A DNA stretch of 64,000 nucleotides from Amycolatopsis saalfeldensis (GCF_900110575.1 NZ_FOEF01000001.1:620001-684000), one strand, 5' to 3'. Positions 35,250-45,993 are shown, numbered from the stretch's first letter. Translations and numbers: made by a program. Notes: generated by a model not told the origin, from the sequence alone.

Positions 35250-36343
35250 GCGAGTACGACTCCCAAGCGGGGAGCGGCGATCCCGTCCTCGTGGTGGAGG
35301 ACCTGACGGTCCAGTTCCCGACCGGCGAAGGCCTGGTCAAGGCCGTCCGAGGGGTGAACTACCAGCTGCGCCGCGGCGAGGTGCTGGGCATCGTCGGCGA
35401 GTCCGGCTCCGGCAAGTCGGTCACCTCGCTGGCCGTGATGGGGCTGCTGCCCCGCACCGCCCAGGTCACCGGCTCCATCCGGTTCGGCGGCGTCGAGCTG
35501 CTGAAGTCGAGCGAGAAGGAGCTGAACAAGGTCCGCGGCAAGGGCATCTCGATGGTCTTCCAGGACCCGATGACCTCGCTCAACCCGGTGTACACCGTGG
35601 GCGACCAGATCGCCGAGGCGATCACCGCGCACAACGACATCCGCAAGGACGTGGCACGCAAGCAGGCCGTCGAACTGCTCGAGCTGGTGCGCATCCCGAA
35701 CCCGGCGCAGCGCGCGAACGAGTACCCGCACCAGCTTTCGGGCGGTATGCGCCAGCGCGTGGTGATCGCGATCGCGATGGCGAACAACCCGGACGTGATC
35801 ATCGCGGACGAGCCGACCACCGCCCTGGACGTCACCGTGCAGGCGCAGATCCTCGAAGCGCTGAGGGCGGCGCAGCAGGAGACGGGCGCCGCGATGGTGC
35901 TGATCACCCACGACCTCGGGGTGATCGCGGGCGCGGCCGACCGGGTCCACGTGATGTACGCGGGCAAGGTCGTGGAGTCCGGCACCGTGGACGAGATCTT
36001 CTACACGCCGCGGATGCCCTACACCCTGGGCCTGCTGGGCAGCCTGCCCCGCCTCGACGTGAAGACCGAGCGGCTGACCCCGATCACCGGCGCGCCGCCC
36101 GCGACCACGAACATGCCGCCGGGCTGCCCGTTCAGCCCGCGCTGCCCGCTGTCGCAGCCGATCTGCGACGAGGAGGAGCCGCCGCTGGTCGCCGGCCCCG
36201 GCGCGCAGCACGCGGCCTGCCACTTCACCGACCAGGTGGTCGGCCGGGACCCGGCCGAGCTGTTCAGCGCCACCTCGGCCGACACGGCGGCCGTCCCGGT
36301 CGCCGTCGAGGCCACCGCGAGCGACACGGAGACGAACTCATGA
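35246..36343 (+). CDS. dppD: Peptide ABC transporter ATPase (DppD/OppD type)
   Basis: 365 residues. Walker A GESGSGKS (51-58), signature LSGGMRQR, Walker B VIIADEPTTALD and H-loop LITHDLG. The C-terminal oligopeptide/dipeptide domain carries CPFSPRCPLSQPIC, whose cysteines may bind an Fe-S cluster as in related transporters. Coupled by ATGA overlaps to its neighbours on both sides. Confidence 0.92.
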   Translation: MSEYDSQAGSGDPVLVVEDLTVQFPTGEGLVKAVRGVNYQLRRGEVLGIVGESGSGKSVTSLAVMGLLPRTAQVTGSIRFGGVELLKSSEKELNKVRGKGISMVFQDPMTSLNPVYTVGDQIAEAITAHNDIRKDVARKQAVELLELVRIPNPAQRANEYPHQLSGGMRQRVVIAIAMANNPDVIIADEPTTALDVTVQAQILEALRAAQQETGAAMVLITHDLGVIAGAADRVHVMYAGKVVESGTVDEIFYTPRMPYTLGLLGSLPRLDVKTERLTPITGAPPATTNMPPGCPFSPRCPLSQPICDEEEPPLVAGPGAQHAACHFTDQVVGRDPAELFSATSADTAAVPVAVEATASDTETNS

Positions 36344-37371
36344 GCGAGGCAACGGCGGCCCGGACGCCCGTCCTGTCCGCGAAGAACCTGGTCAAGCACT
36401 TCCCCATCCGCGGCGGGGGCATCCTGCGCCGCGCCTCGGGTGCGGTGCAGGCGGTGTCGGACGTGTCGTTCGACATCTACGACCACGAGACGCTGGCGCT
36501 GGTCGGCGAGTCCGGCTGCGGCAAGTCGACCACCGCGCGCGTAGCGCTGGCCCTGCAGCCGCTCACCTCGGGCGAGGTGACCTACGAGGGCCGCAGCCTC
36601 GGCAAGATGCACAACCGCGAGCTGCAGCGGCTGCGGCGCAGCATGCAGATCGTGTTCCAGGACCCGTACGCGTCGGTGGACCCGCGGCTGCCGGTGAACG
36701 AGATCATCGCCGAGCCGCTGCGGATCCACGGGATGTACAACGACGGCGGCCGCCAGCAGGTCCGTGACCTGATGAAGACCGTGGGCCTGCGCCCGGAGCA
36801 CGGAAACCGCTACCCGCACGAGTTCTCCGGCGGCCAGCGCCAGCGCATCGGCATCGCCCGCGCGCTCGCGCTGAAGCCCAAGGTTCTGGTGCTGGACGAG
36901 CCGGTGTCCGCATTGGACGTGTCCATTCAGGCCGGTGTGCTGAACCTGCTCAAGGACCTGCAGGCGGAGTTCGGGCTGTCCTACCTGTTCGTGTCGCACG
37001 ACCTCTCGGTGGTCCGGCACGTGGCGGACCGCATCGCGGTGATGTACCTCGGCAAGATCGTGGAGACCGCGGCGGCCGAGGACCTGTTCCTGAACCCGAC
37101 GCACCCGTACACGCAGGCCCTGATCTCGGCGATCCCGGTGCCGGACCCGCGCAAGGAGCGGACCCGTCAGCGCATCGTGATCACCGGTGACGTGCCGAGC
37201 CCGGCGAACCCGCCGTCCGGCTGCCGGTTCCGCACCCGTTGTCCCAAGTACGCCAACGAAATCGACGACGCGGGCCGCAAGAAGTGCTCGACGGAGGAGC
37301 CCGCCCTCGTCGACCGCGGCCAGGGTCACCCGACGGCGTGCCACTTCGCCGAAAGCCTGCAGCTGATCTGA
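36340..37371 (+). CDS. dppF: Peptide ABC transporter ATPase (DppF/OppF type)
   Basis: 343 residues. Walker A GESGCGKST (56-64), signature FSGGQRQRIG, Walker B VLVLDEPVSALD and a C-terminal oligo-HPY segment (FRTRCPKYANE). Pairs with DppD. Last gene of the operon, followed by a strong terminator. Confidence 0.92.
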   Translation: MSEATAARTPVLSAKNLVKHFPIRGGGILRRASGAVQAVSDVSFDIYDHETLALVGESGCGKSTTARVALALQPLTSGEVTYEGRSLGKMHNRELQRLRRSMQIVFQDPYASVDPRLPVNEIIAEPLRIHGMYNDGGRQQVRDLMKTVGLRPEHGNRYPHEFSGGQRQRIGIARALALKPKVLVLDEPVSALDVSIQAGVLNLLKDLQAEFGLSYLFVSHDLSVVRHVADRIAVMYLGKIVETAAAEDLFLNPTHPYTQALISAIPVPDPRKERTRQRIVITGDVPSPANPPSGCRFRTRCPKYANEIDDAGRKKCSTEEPALVDRGQGHPTACHFAESLQLI

Positions 37372-37378
37372 CCTGAGC

Positions 37379-37433
37379 GACTCGTGAGTGTGCAGGCCGG
37401 GTTCTAACCGGCCTGCACACTCACGAGTCTTTT
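37379..37433. terminator. Strong terminator between dppF and lpqW
   Basis: Perfect 22-bp stem (37379-37400 with 37408-37429), 7-nt loop, then TTTT. Serves the convergent dpp operon; the minus strand ends into it from lpqW as well. Confidence 0.92.
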
Positions 37434-37438
37434 GGGCG

Positions 37439-39169
37439 CTAGTTGCTGCCGCGGGTCCAGTTGACCGCGGAGCCGAACGGGCTGCCCATCGGCGGGCCCG
37501 GGGTGAGGCCCGAGACGCCCTTGCCGACGGCGAGGGTGTCGGCCTCCTGGAAGAGCGGGATCGCCACGTTCGCGGCCCACAGGGCGGGCTCCAGCGTCTT
37601 CAGCGCCTCGGCGACGGTGGTGGATCCGGTGAGCGCGGAGTCGATCGTGGCCTGGAGGCTTTCGTCGCACAGGCCGGCGGCGTTCGCGGGGACCACGGGC
37701 TTGGTCTTGTCCGCGGTGGCCTGCTCCGGGGCGCAGCCGAAGTTCGACGCGAGCACCGATGCCGGGTCGCCGCCCACGGACTGCGGGACCACGGCGATGT
37801 CGACGCCGACGTTGCCGTTCGCGTCCGGGCCCGCCTGCTGCTGGCCGTTCACCACGGGCATCGCCAGCAGCGAGGAGAACAGGTCGCGCGGCGCCGGCGT
37901 GACGGCGGTGACCTGGACCCCGCCCGCGATCAGCTCGGCCGACAGCTCCTTGACGATCGAGGCGTACGGCTCGGCCGGCCCCGGCGACGCGATGACCAGC
38001 GACAGCGTTTTGGCGCCCTTGCGCCAGACCCCGGCGTCCTTGGTGTAGCCCGCGGCCTTGAAGTGCTGCTCGGCCTTCGCCGCGTCCGGCGCGGCGGGCG
38101 GGCCGGCCGGGATGGTCGCGGCGTAACCCTTGTCCGCCGGCGGCATCACCTGCGCGTCGGCCTTCATCGCCGCCGCCGGGCCGCCCTTGGCGCCGGCGGC
38201 GATCAGCTTCGAGCGGTCGATCAGCGCCGCCACCCCGGCCCGCAGCTCGGGGCTGGACAGCGTCGCGCTCACCGGCCGCAGCAGCACGCTCGCCTCGACC
38301 GGCCGCGCCAGCGTGTGCAGCTGCACCGCCGGCCCGAGGTCGTTGAGCAGCTGAAGCCCGGCGGAATCGGTGCGGGTGATGGAAAACTGGTCGTTGCCGC
38401 TGCGCAGTGCCGTCGCGATGCCCGACGGGTCGGAGCGGCGCAGCACGAGCGTGTCGACGGCCGCGGGCTTCTCCCAGTAGCGGTCGTTGCGCTGCAGGAT
38501 CACCTCGCCGCGCGCGGTGTCGATGCTCTTGATCGCGAACGGCCCCGCCACGGCCGGGAAGCTGGACGCGAGCGCGGTCGGCCAGCCGCCCGGCGCGTCC
38601 TTGAGCAGGTGCTGGGGCAGCAGGTTGTCGAACAGCGTCTGCCAGGCCGGGTACGGCTTGGTGAAGGTCACCTCGACGCCCTTGCCGCCGTCGCGCTGGT
38701 CGATGTTGGAGATCAGCCGGTAGCCCGCGGGCTCGATCACGCCGGGCTCGGACTTCATGGCGTTGTACAGGTAGATGAAGTCCTCGGTGGCGATCGGCGC
38801 GCCGTCGGACCAGGAGGCGTCGGGCCGGATCTCGTACTTCACCGTGAACGGCATCTGGGAGACGACCTCGGCCGAGGTCATCAGCGTCTTGTCCAGCGTG
38901 CGGGTGCCGTCGTCGGCGGTGCGGAACACCGAGGGCAGCAGCAGCTGCGAGAGCGCGGACGTGACCGTGGAGGCGTCCGCCAGGTTGTGCGGGTTGTAGC
39001 CGCCGACCACGTCGTCGACCCCGACCACGATCTGCGACGGCGTGGGCAGCGCGGGCGTGCTCGACGCGGCGGGCGAGGACACCACCGGCGGCGGCGGGGT
39101 GTTCGAACACGCGGCGAGCAGCACGCCCGCGAGCGCCAGCACCGGCGCCGCCCTGCGTCCCATCCGCAC
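37439..39169 (-). CDS. lpqW: LpqW-like family 5 solute-binding lipoprotein
   Basis: 576 residues from the GTG at 39169 (GGAGGG upstream). Lipobox LLAAC with Cys21, a Pro/Ser-rich linker, then an SBP_bac_5-like domain (ASWSDGAPIATEDFIYLYN). No transporter genes accompany it on its strand. The minus-strand order typA-lpqW-mshB-small membrane protein matches mycobacteria, where LpqW does not import peptides but modulates PIM/lipoarabinomannan synthesis. The assignment rests on that synteny plus fold; a peptide-binding role linked to the nearby dpp operon is the alternative. Confidence 0.65.
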   Translation of the reverse strand: MRMGRRAAPVLALAGVLLAACSNTPPPPVVSSPAASSTPALPTPSQIVVGVDDVVGGYNPHNLADASTVTSALSQLLLPSVFRTADDGTRTLDKTLMTSAEVVSQMPFTVKYEIRPDASWSDGAPIATEDFIYLYNAMKSEPGVIEPAGYRLISNIDQRDGGKGVEVTFTKPYPAWQTLFDNLLPQHLLKDAPGGWPTALASSFPAVAGPFAIKSIDTARGEVILQRNDRYWEKPAAVDTLVLRRSDPSGIATALRSGNDQFSITRTDSAGLQLLNDLGPAVQLHTLARPVEASVLLRPVSATLSSPELRAGVAALIDRSKLIAAGAKGGPAAAMKADAQVMPPADKGYAATIPAGPPAAPDAAKAEQHFKAAGYTKDAGVWRKGAKTLSLVIASPGPAEPYASIVKELSAELIAGGVQVTAVTPAPRDLFSSLLAMPVVNGQQQAGPDANGNVGVDIAVVPQSVGGDPASVLASNFGCAPEQATADKTKPVVPANAAGLCDESLQATIDSALTGSTTVAEALKTLEPALWAANVAIPLFQEADTLAVGKGVSGLTPGPPMGSPFGSAVNWTRGSN

Positions 39170-39371
39170 GCTCTCGTCCCTCCGCCTTCTGCTGCCCGAG
39201 CCGATATGCTGCCATGCCGGGCCATCACCCGGCACCGAGATTCCCACATCCGGCACGACCTCGTGACACCGGAGTGGATACCGCCATCTGGTGGACGGGC
39301 GAGCGGGGTCCGGGGTTCCCTCAGCTCGGCGCGAACACGGCCGCGCGCGCCGAGCGGTGCTGGCACGGTCA

Positions 39372-40613
39372 ATGGATGGCCGGAACGGGAGTGCTGCGCG
39401 GACATGGGGACTCGCCGACAGCAGGGGGACGGCGGACCTGGCCAGCCAGTTCGGCGACCGCATCACGGCGCTGGCCGTCCCCCTGCTGGCGGCGACGGAG
39501 CTGGGCGCGTCGGCGTTCGAGGTGTCCCTGCTGCGGGGGCTGCAGACCGTCGCCTACCTGGCCCTCGGCCTGCAGCTGGGCGCCTGGTGCGACCGGCTGC
39601 GCACCCGCCCGCTGCTGATCGGCGCCGACCTCGGACGGGCCGCCGCGTTCGCGTCCGTACCGGTGGCGGCCGCCTTCGGGACGCTGACGATGACGCAGCT
39701 GTACGCGGTCGTCGGCGTGGCCGGGATCCTGACGGTGGTGTTCCAGGTCGCCCACCGGACCTACCTGCCGCGGCTCGTCGAGGAGCACCAGCTGGTGGCG
39801 GGAAACGCCCGCCTCGAGGCGAACATCTCGGTCGCCTCGGTGGCCGGGCCGTCGGCGTCGGGCTTCCTGCTGCAGTACCTCGGCGGTCCGGCGGTGCTCG
39901 CGGTGAACGCGCTGAGCTTCCTGTGGTCCGCGGCCTGGCTGGGCCGGATCCGCGCGCCGGAACAGCCCCCGCCGGCGCCGCCCGGCCTCCCCCTGCGCCG
40001 CCGGATCGGCGAGGGCCTGCGGTTCGTGGCCGAGCACCCGGTCCTGCGCGTCATCACGGCCTCGACGACGCTGGTGGCGGCATTCCAGGCGTTCCAGCTC
40101 GCGCTGGCACCACTGTTCCTGCTGCACGAGATCCATCTCACGCCGGGCGCGATCGGCTTGGTCAGCACCGCGGGCCTGACGGGTTCCTTGGCGGGCGCCG
40201 CCGTCGCCCGCCGCCTCGGCGAACGGTGGGGCGCCTTGCGCACGGCCCGCTTCACCGCCCCGTGGCTCGCGCTCGGCTACCTCCTGACGCCGCTCACCGC
40301 GCCTGGCTGGCGCCTGTTCTGCTACCCCGTCGGCGGCTTCATGAGCGCGTACGCGGTGACGGTGATCAACATCCTGCTGGTCAGCTACCAGCAGGTGGAG
40401 ACACCCGCCGAAATGCGCGGCCGGGTCAGCGCGAGCACGCGTTTCCTGGTCTACGGCTTCCTGCCCGCGGGCACGCTGGTGGCCGGGATCGTCGCGGAGG
40501 CCGCCGGGCTGTACACCGCGCTCTGGACGGGCTCGGCCGGAGTCGCCGTGGCCGCCGCGCTGCTGGTCTTCGCGCGGGCTTTCCGGCGTCCCGAAGTGCA
40601 GGAAAACGGATAG
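39372..40613 (+). CDS. MFS transporter (MFS_3 / enterobactin-exporter-like)
   Basis: About 413 residues, twelve hydrophobic helices in two halves. Motifs include LADSRGTADLASQFGDRITALAVPLL-type helix 1 and HRTYLPRLVEEHQLVAGNARLEA between helices 4 and 5, a signature of the MFS_3 group (macrolide/siderophore exporters). Probably a drug or metabolite exporter. The start is not certain; ATG 39372 was chosen as the last good start before helix 1. Confidence 0.8.
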   Translation: MDGRNGSAARTWGLADSRGTADLASQFGDRITALAVPLLAATELGASAFEVSLLRGLQTVAYLALGLQLGAWCDRLRTRPLLIGADLGRAAAFASVPVAAAFGTLTMTQLYAVVGVAGILTVVFQVAHRTYLPRLVEEHQLVAGNARLEANISVASVAGPSASGFLLQYLGGPAVLAVNALSFLWSAAWLGRIRAPEQPPPAPPGLPLRRRIGEGLRFVAEHPVLRVITASTTLVAAFQAFQLALAPLFLLHEIHLTPGAIGLVSTAGLTGSLAGAAVARRLGERWGALRTARFTAPWLALGYLLTPLTAPGWRLFCYPVGGFMSAYAVTVINILLVSYQQVETPAEMRGRVSASTRFLVYGFLPAGTLVAGIVAEAAGLYTALWTGSAGVAVAAALLVFARAFRRPEVQENG

Positions 40614-40646
40614 GGCGCAACGGTTCCGGCCGTTAGCGTCGGGACC

Positions 40647-42020
40647 GTGAACAAGCGTGTCCTGGTGCTGGCCGTCGTCCTGCTTTCGACGGTGACCTTC
40701 CCGCTCACGATCACCGGGGCCTCGATCGCGCTGCCGGACATCCGCGCGCAGCTCGGCGCCGGGATTTCCGCGACGCAGTGGGTGGTGAACGGCTACAACG
40801 CCGCGTTCGCCGGGTTCCTCGTGGTCACCGGATCGCTCGCCGACATCCTGGGCCGGCGGCGGGTGTTCGCGGCCGGGGTGGCGCTGTTCTGCGCGGCCAA
40901 CGCCGTCAGCGCGCTGGCCGGCGGGATCGTCGCGCTGGACGTCGTGCGCGCGGTGGGCGGGATCGGCGCCGCGGCCGCGGTGGCCGGCGGCGGGGCGGTG
41001 CTGGCCGAGACCTTCCCGGGGGCGTCGCGGGCCCGCGCGTTCGGCCTGCTGGGCACGACGCTCGGCGCCGGGCTGGCGTTCGGCCCGACGGTCGGCGGCC
41101 TGCTGGTGGACGCGCTGGGCTGGCGTGCGGTGTTCGGCCTGCCCGCGGTCGTGTCCGCCGTGGTGCTCATGTGTGTGCCGCTGCTGCCCCGCAGCACGCC
41201 CGCGCCGGGGCGGCGCCTCGACGTGCCCGGCGCGGCCGTCTTCACCGGGGCGTTGCTGTTGCTCATCTTCGCGCTGGTGGAGGCGCCCGAGCTGGGCTTC
41301 GGCAGCTGGGTGATCCTCGCGTCGTTCGGGCTGGTGGTGGTGCTCGCGGCGGTGTTCCCGGCCGTCGAACGCCACCGCGCGGACCCGATGTTCGACCTGG
41401 CCGTGCTCGCGAACCGCCGGTTCCTGGCACTCTCGGTGGCCGCCGGGTCGATCGTGTTCGTACTGGTGCCGCTGCTGGTGTACCTGCCCTCGTACCTGAT
41501 CTCCGTCGTCGGGCTGAGCCCGGGCGCGGCCGGCGCGTGGCTGCTGATGCTCACCGGCCCGGCGGTCCTGCTGCCGACGGCCGGCGCGGCGCTGGCCCGG
41601 CGGCTCCCCCCGGTGGTCATGGTGGCCGGCTCGGTCGCGCTGACCGCGGCCGGCGCGTTCGGGCTGATCACCATCGGCCCGTCCAGCACCCCGTGGACGC
41701 TGCTCGCGCCGCTGGCCCTCACCGGCGCGGGCATGGGCCTGTCCACCGGCCTGCTCGACGGCCTCGCGATCGGCAGCGTGCGGCCCGGCCAGGCGGGCGT
41801 GGCCGCGGGGATGTTCAACGCCTCCCGCCTCGCCACGGAGACCATCGGCATCGCCGTGGTCGGCGCCGTGCTGGCCGCCCTCACCCACGACGCGCTGGCC
41901 GGCCCGGACTACACGCCGGCGCTGCGCTGGGTCTGTTGTGGACTGGGCGTCTTCGCGACGCTGGCGACGGCCGGTGTCGCCCTGCTGCACCGGCGCGGCA
42001 GCACGGTCCCCGCGACATGA
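40647..42020 (+). CDS. MFS transporter, DHA2 (14-helix) drug exporter type
   Basis: 457 residues with about fourteen helices. TQWVVNGYNAAFAGFLVVTGSLADILGRRRVF is the family's helix 2/motif A region (G-LAD--GRRR). Motif C is GTTLGAGLAFGPTVGGLLVDALGWR. Predicted proton-driven multidrug efflux. It begins 33 bases after the preceding MFS gene, so likely co-transcribed. Confidence 0.87.
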   Translation: MNKRVLVLAVVLLSTVTFPLTITGASIALPDIRAQLGAGISATQWVVNGYNAAFAGFLVVTGSLADILGRRRVFAAGVALFCAANAVSALAGGIVALDVVRAVGGIGAAAAVAGGGAVLAETFPGASRARAFGLLGTTLGAGLAFGPTVGGLLVDALGWRAVFGLPAVVSAVVLMCVPLLPRSTPAPGRRLDVPGAAVFTGALLLLIFALVEAPELGFGSWVILASFGLVVVLAAVFPAVERHRADPMFDLAVLANRRFLALSVAAGSIVFVLVPLLVYLPSYLISVVGLSPGAAGAWLLMLTGPAVLLPTAGAALARRLPPVVMVAGSVALTAAGAFGLITIGPSSTPWTLLAPLALTGAGMGLSTGLLDGLAIGSVRPGQAGVAAGMFNASRLATETIGIAVVGAVLAALTHDALAGPDYTPALRWVCCGLGVFATLATAGVALLHRRGSTVPAT

Positions 42021-42023
42021 GAA

Positions 42024-42057
42024 AGGGCGCCACCTCCCGTTCGGGAAGCGGCGCCCT
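42024..42057. terminator. Bidirectional terminator between the MFS gene and typA
   Basis: AGGGCGCC (42024-42031) pairs with GGCGCCCT (42050-42057); CTCCCG/CGGGAAG inside adds a second helix. Confidence 0.75.
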
Positions 42058-42073
42058 CGCTCAAGCGGAAACG

Positions 42074-44002
<1,929 letters not shown>

Positions 44003-44158
44003 GCGAAGACTCCTGAACTTCAAAGGCGGGTGGGCGGCCGCGTCGCGGGCGGAATCCGTGCGTGCGAGCACGTCCCCGAGCAGCATGGCCGACTTTGGCC
44101 ACACGCGGACCCCACAATCATACCTCCCGCCGAACTGTGAGTACCGCCACGCCCCTGG

Positions 44159-44177
44159 ATCGGTTAGGCTCACCTAA
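44159..44177 (+). promoter_or_regulatory. Candidate iron box (DtxR/IdeR site)
   Basis: ATCGGTTAGGCTCACCTAA matches 16 of 19 positions of the IdeR consensus TTAGGTTAGGCTAACCTAA. Its core TTAGG-CTCA-CCTAA is a perfect 5-bp inverted repeat. It lies 40 bases upstream of a 52-residue gene (GTG 44217) and about 160 bases upstream of typA on the other strand. Confidence 0.7.
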
Positions 44178-44216
44178 GCTGGAAACCCGGACGTCACCGG
44201 CGACAAGGGAGCCTTT

Positions 44217-44375
44217 GTGGGCAAGAAACAGCCCGCCGACCCACGGGCGGTCGTGCGCAAGCTGATGAAGGCCGGCAAGGTCAAGAAGAAGTGCTGCCGG
44301 TCGAAGCCGCGCTGCAAGAAATGCCCCGTGCTGGCGTTGAAAAAGGCCAAGAACGACCTGGTCAAGGCCGCCTGA
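44217..44375 (+). CDS. Small Lys/Cys-rich protein behind an iron box
   Basis: 52 residues from the GTG at 44217; AAGGGAG at 44205-44211 is well placed. The protein is about a quarter Lys, with CC-x5-C-x2-C in the middle (KKKCCRSKPRCKKCPVLALKK) and a C-terminal amphipathic helix. I do not recognise a function. The four cysteines could bind a metal or Fe-S cluster, and the basic charge suggests nucleic acid or ribosome contact. The iron-box-like site upstream points to repression by iron-loaded DtxR/IdeR. Confidence 0.72.
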   Translation: MGKKQPADPRAVVRKLMKAGKVKKKCCRSKPRCKKCPVLALKKAKNDLVKAA

Positions 44376-44450
44376 GCCGGGTCTCGCGCGAGCAGTGGCG
44401 GCGGCGACAGTGCGAGCCTGCTCACACCGTCGCGGAACCGGCCGCCGACG

Positions 44451-44750
44451 TCAGTGCGGGACGGCCTCGTTGACCAGGCGCAGCTCCGGCGCCGTCTTCG
44501 TCGGGGAGAACTCGATCACCTCGTACCGCGCGAGGTGCTGCACCGAGAACGGGTCGGTCGCCAGGATCGCGTCGAGCTTCCCCCTGGCCATCGGGCGGGT
44601 GATGATCACGCCGCCGATGCGCGGGTTCCGGCGGCCCGAAGCGAGGAAGAGACCCTGTTCGTACTGCTTCGCGAGCCACTGCGCGTGGTCCGGCAGCACG
44701 TAGTCGATCTCCTCGATGGGAGCGGTGTAGTTGAGCAGCACGACGAACAT
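44451..44750 (-). CDS. YciI-like domain protein
   Basis: 99 residues, one YCII fold: FVVLLNYTAPIEEIDYVLPDHAQWL at the start, with the conserved H-x-W region, and a central GG-VIITRPMARGKLDAILATDPF. The family adopts a ferredoxin-like fold, possibly with a His-Asp site (DH in LPDHAQW); enzymatic role mostly unknown. ATG at 44750. Divergent from the trpS leader. Confidence 0.87.
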   Translation of the reverse strand: MFVVLLNYTAPIEEIDYVLPDHAQWLAKQYEQGLFLASGRRNPRIGGVIITRPMARGKLDAILATDPFSVQHLARYEVIEFSPTKTAPELRLVNEAVPH

Positions 44751-44797
44751 CCCCCGACGGTAGACCCGCGGCCGCCCCACGGCATCCGGTTGTGCCC

Positions 44798-44803
44798 TAG
44801 ACT
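44798..44803 (+). promoter_or_regulatory. -10 element of the trpS leader transcript
   Basis: TAGACT ends 7 bases before the ATG of the leader peptide, so transcription probably begins at or next to that ATG (a leaderless message). No clear -35 is visible. Confidence 0.5.
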
Positions 44804-44810
44804 GTGATCC

Positions 44811-44870
44811 ATGCTCGCGCCGAACAACCAGTGGTGGCCGCCCCTCGGCGGCCCCGAAGTTCTGCGCTGA
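44811..44870 (+). CDS. trp leader peptide with tandem Trp codons
   Basis: Short open frame encoding MLAPNNQWWPPLGGPEVLR. Two adjacent TGG codons (44832-44837) sit at the 5' side of the first attenuator hairpin, so ribosome stalling under low charged tRNA-Trp would decide the RNA fold. Confidence 0.85.
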   Translation: MLAPNNQWWPPLGGPEVLR

Positions 44871-44906
44871 CAAAACCAGCGAAGGCCGCCCCGGTGGGCG
44901 GCCTTC
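44836..44906 (+). promoter_or_regulatory. Transcription attenuator of trpS
   Basis: Three mutually exclusive pairings are visible. 1:2 is GGCCGCC (44836-44842) with GGCGGCC (44847-44853). 2:3 is GGCGGCC (44847-44853) with GGCCGCC (44884-44890), the antiterminator. 3:4 is GAAGGCCGCCC (44881-44891) with GGGCGGCCTTC (44896-44906), loop CGGT, the terminator. Stalling at the Trp codons blocks arm 1, allowing 2:3 and read-through into trpS. Confidence 0.85.
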
Positions 44907-44957
44907 TCGCTTTCTGCGGGTCTCCTCCCGGGGCACATCCAGGGAGAGGAAAGACCC

Positions 44958-45950
44958 ATGGTCCAGCTGTCCGGCATCACCCCGTCCGGCCACGCCCAGC
45001 TCGGCAACCACCTCGGCGCGGTGCGCCGCTGGGCGGCCGACGGCGGGCCCGAAGACCTGTACTTCGTCTCGGACCTGCACGCCATGACGACCCAGCACAA
45101 CCCGGCCCGGCTCCGCTCGCTCGCGACCGAGCAGCTCGCGGTGCTGGTGGCATCGGGCATCTCGCCGGAGCGGGTGTTCGTGCAGTCCGACATCGCGCGG
45201 GACCTGGGCGCGCTGACCTGGGTGCTCGAGTGCACCTGCGCCTACGGCGAGGCCGCGCGGATGATCCAGTTCAAGGAGAAGTCGGCCCGCGGCGAAGCGG
45301 ACGGGAAGCCCGGCGGCCAGGCCGGCGTCCGGCTCAGCCTGCTGACCTACCCGGTGCTGATGGCCGCCGACATCCTGTTGCAGGGCGCCGACGAGGTGCC
45401 GGTCGGCGAGGATCAGCGGCAGCACGTGGAGCTGGCGCGGACGCTGGCGAAGCGGTTCAACGCCACGTACGGCGAAGTGTTCACCGTCCCGACGGCTGTG
45501 CTTCCGCTGACGGGCGCGCGGGTGAAGGACTTCGCCGACCCGACGCGGAAGATGTCGAAGTCCGCGCACGACTCGGCGGGGGTGGTGTTCGTCCTCGACG
45601 AGCCGGACCAGGTGCGCCGCAAGATCCGCCGCGCGCGCACCGACGGCGGCTCCGTGCCCGCGTACTCCCCGGAAACCCGGCCGGGGATCGCGAACCTGCT
45701 GGAGGTGCTCGCCGCGTGCACCGGCGGTGATCCTGCCGCGCTGGCCGACGAGTACCCGTCCTACGGCGTGCTCAAGGACGCTGTCGCCGACGCCGTGATC
45801 GAGGAGCTGCGGCCGATCCGGGAGGGCACGAAGGCGCTGCTCGGCGACGTCGCGGAGCTGGAGCGGGTGCGCAAGGCCGGTGCCGCGCGGGCGGCCGACC
45901 GGGGCGCGCACCGCGTTTCGGCGGCGTTGCGGCTGATCGGCGCCGGCTGA
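44958..45950 (+). CDS. trpS: Tryptophanyl-tRNA synthetase (attenuator-controlled)
   Basis: Charges tRNA-Trp. 330 residues, class I Rossmann core: HIGH-equivalent PSGHAQLGN (residues about 9-17; the usual T/H-[IL]-G-N is Q-L-G-N here) and KMSKS at about 197-201. ATG start with AGAGGAAAG upstream. The leader attenuator upstream matches the way Streptomyces regulates its auxiliary, indolmycin-tolerant TrpRS. This copy may therefore be an inducible second enzyme rather than the housekeeping one; whether the genome has another trpS cannot be seen here. Confidence 0.92.
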   Translation: MVQLSGITPSGHAQLGNHLGAVRRWAADGGPEDLYFVSDLHAMTTQHNPARLRSLATEQLAVLVASGISPERVFVQSDIARDLGALTWVLECTCAYGEAARMIQFKEKSARGEADGKPGGQAGVRLSLLTYPVLMAADILLQGADEVPVGEDQRQHVELARTLAKRFNATYGEVFTVPTAVLPLTGARVKDFADPTRKMSKSAHDSAGVVFVLDEPDQVRRKIRRARTDGGSVPAYSPETRPGIANLLEVLAACTGGDPAALADEYPSYGVLKDAVADAVIEELRPIREGTKALLGDVAELERVRKAGAARAADRGAHRVSAALRLIGAG

Positions 45951-45964
45951 AGAGCGGCGGATGG

Positions 45965-45993
45965 CGCTTTCGCTTGCACAGCAGGCGAAAGCG
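45965..45993. terminator. Bidirectional terminator between trpS and the Nudix gene
   Basis: CGCTTTCGC (45965-45973) pairs perfectly with GCGAAAGCG (45985-45993); 11-nt loop. Confidence 0.75.
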
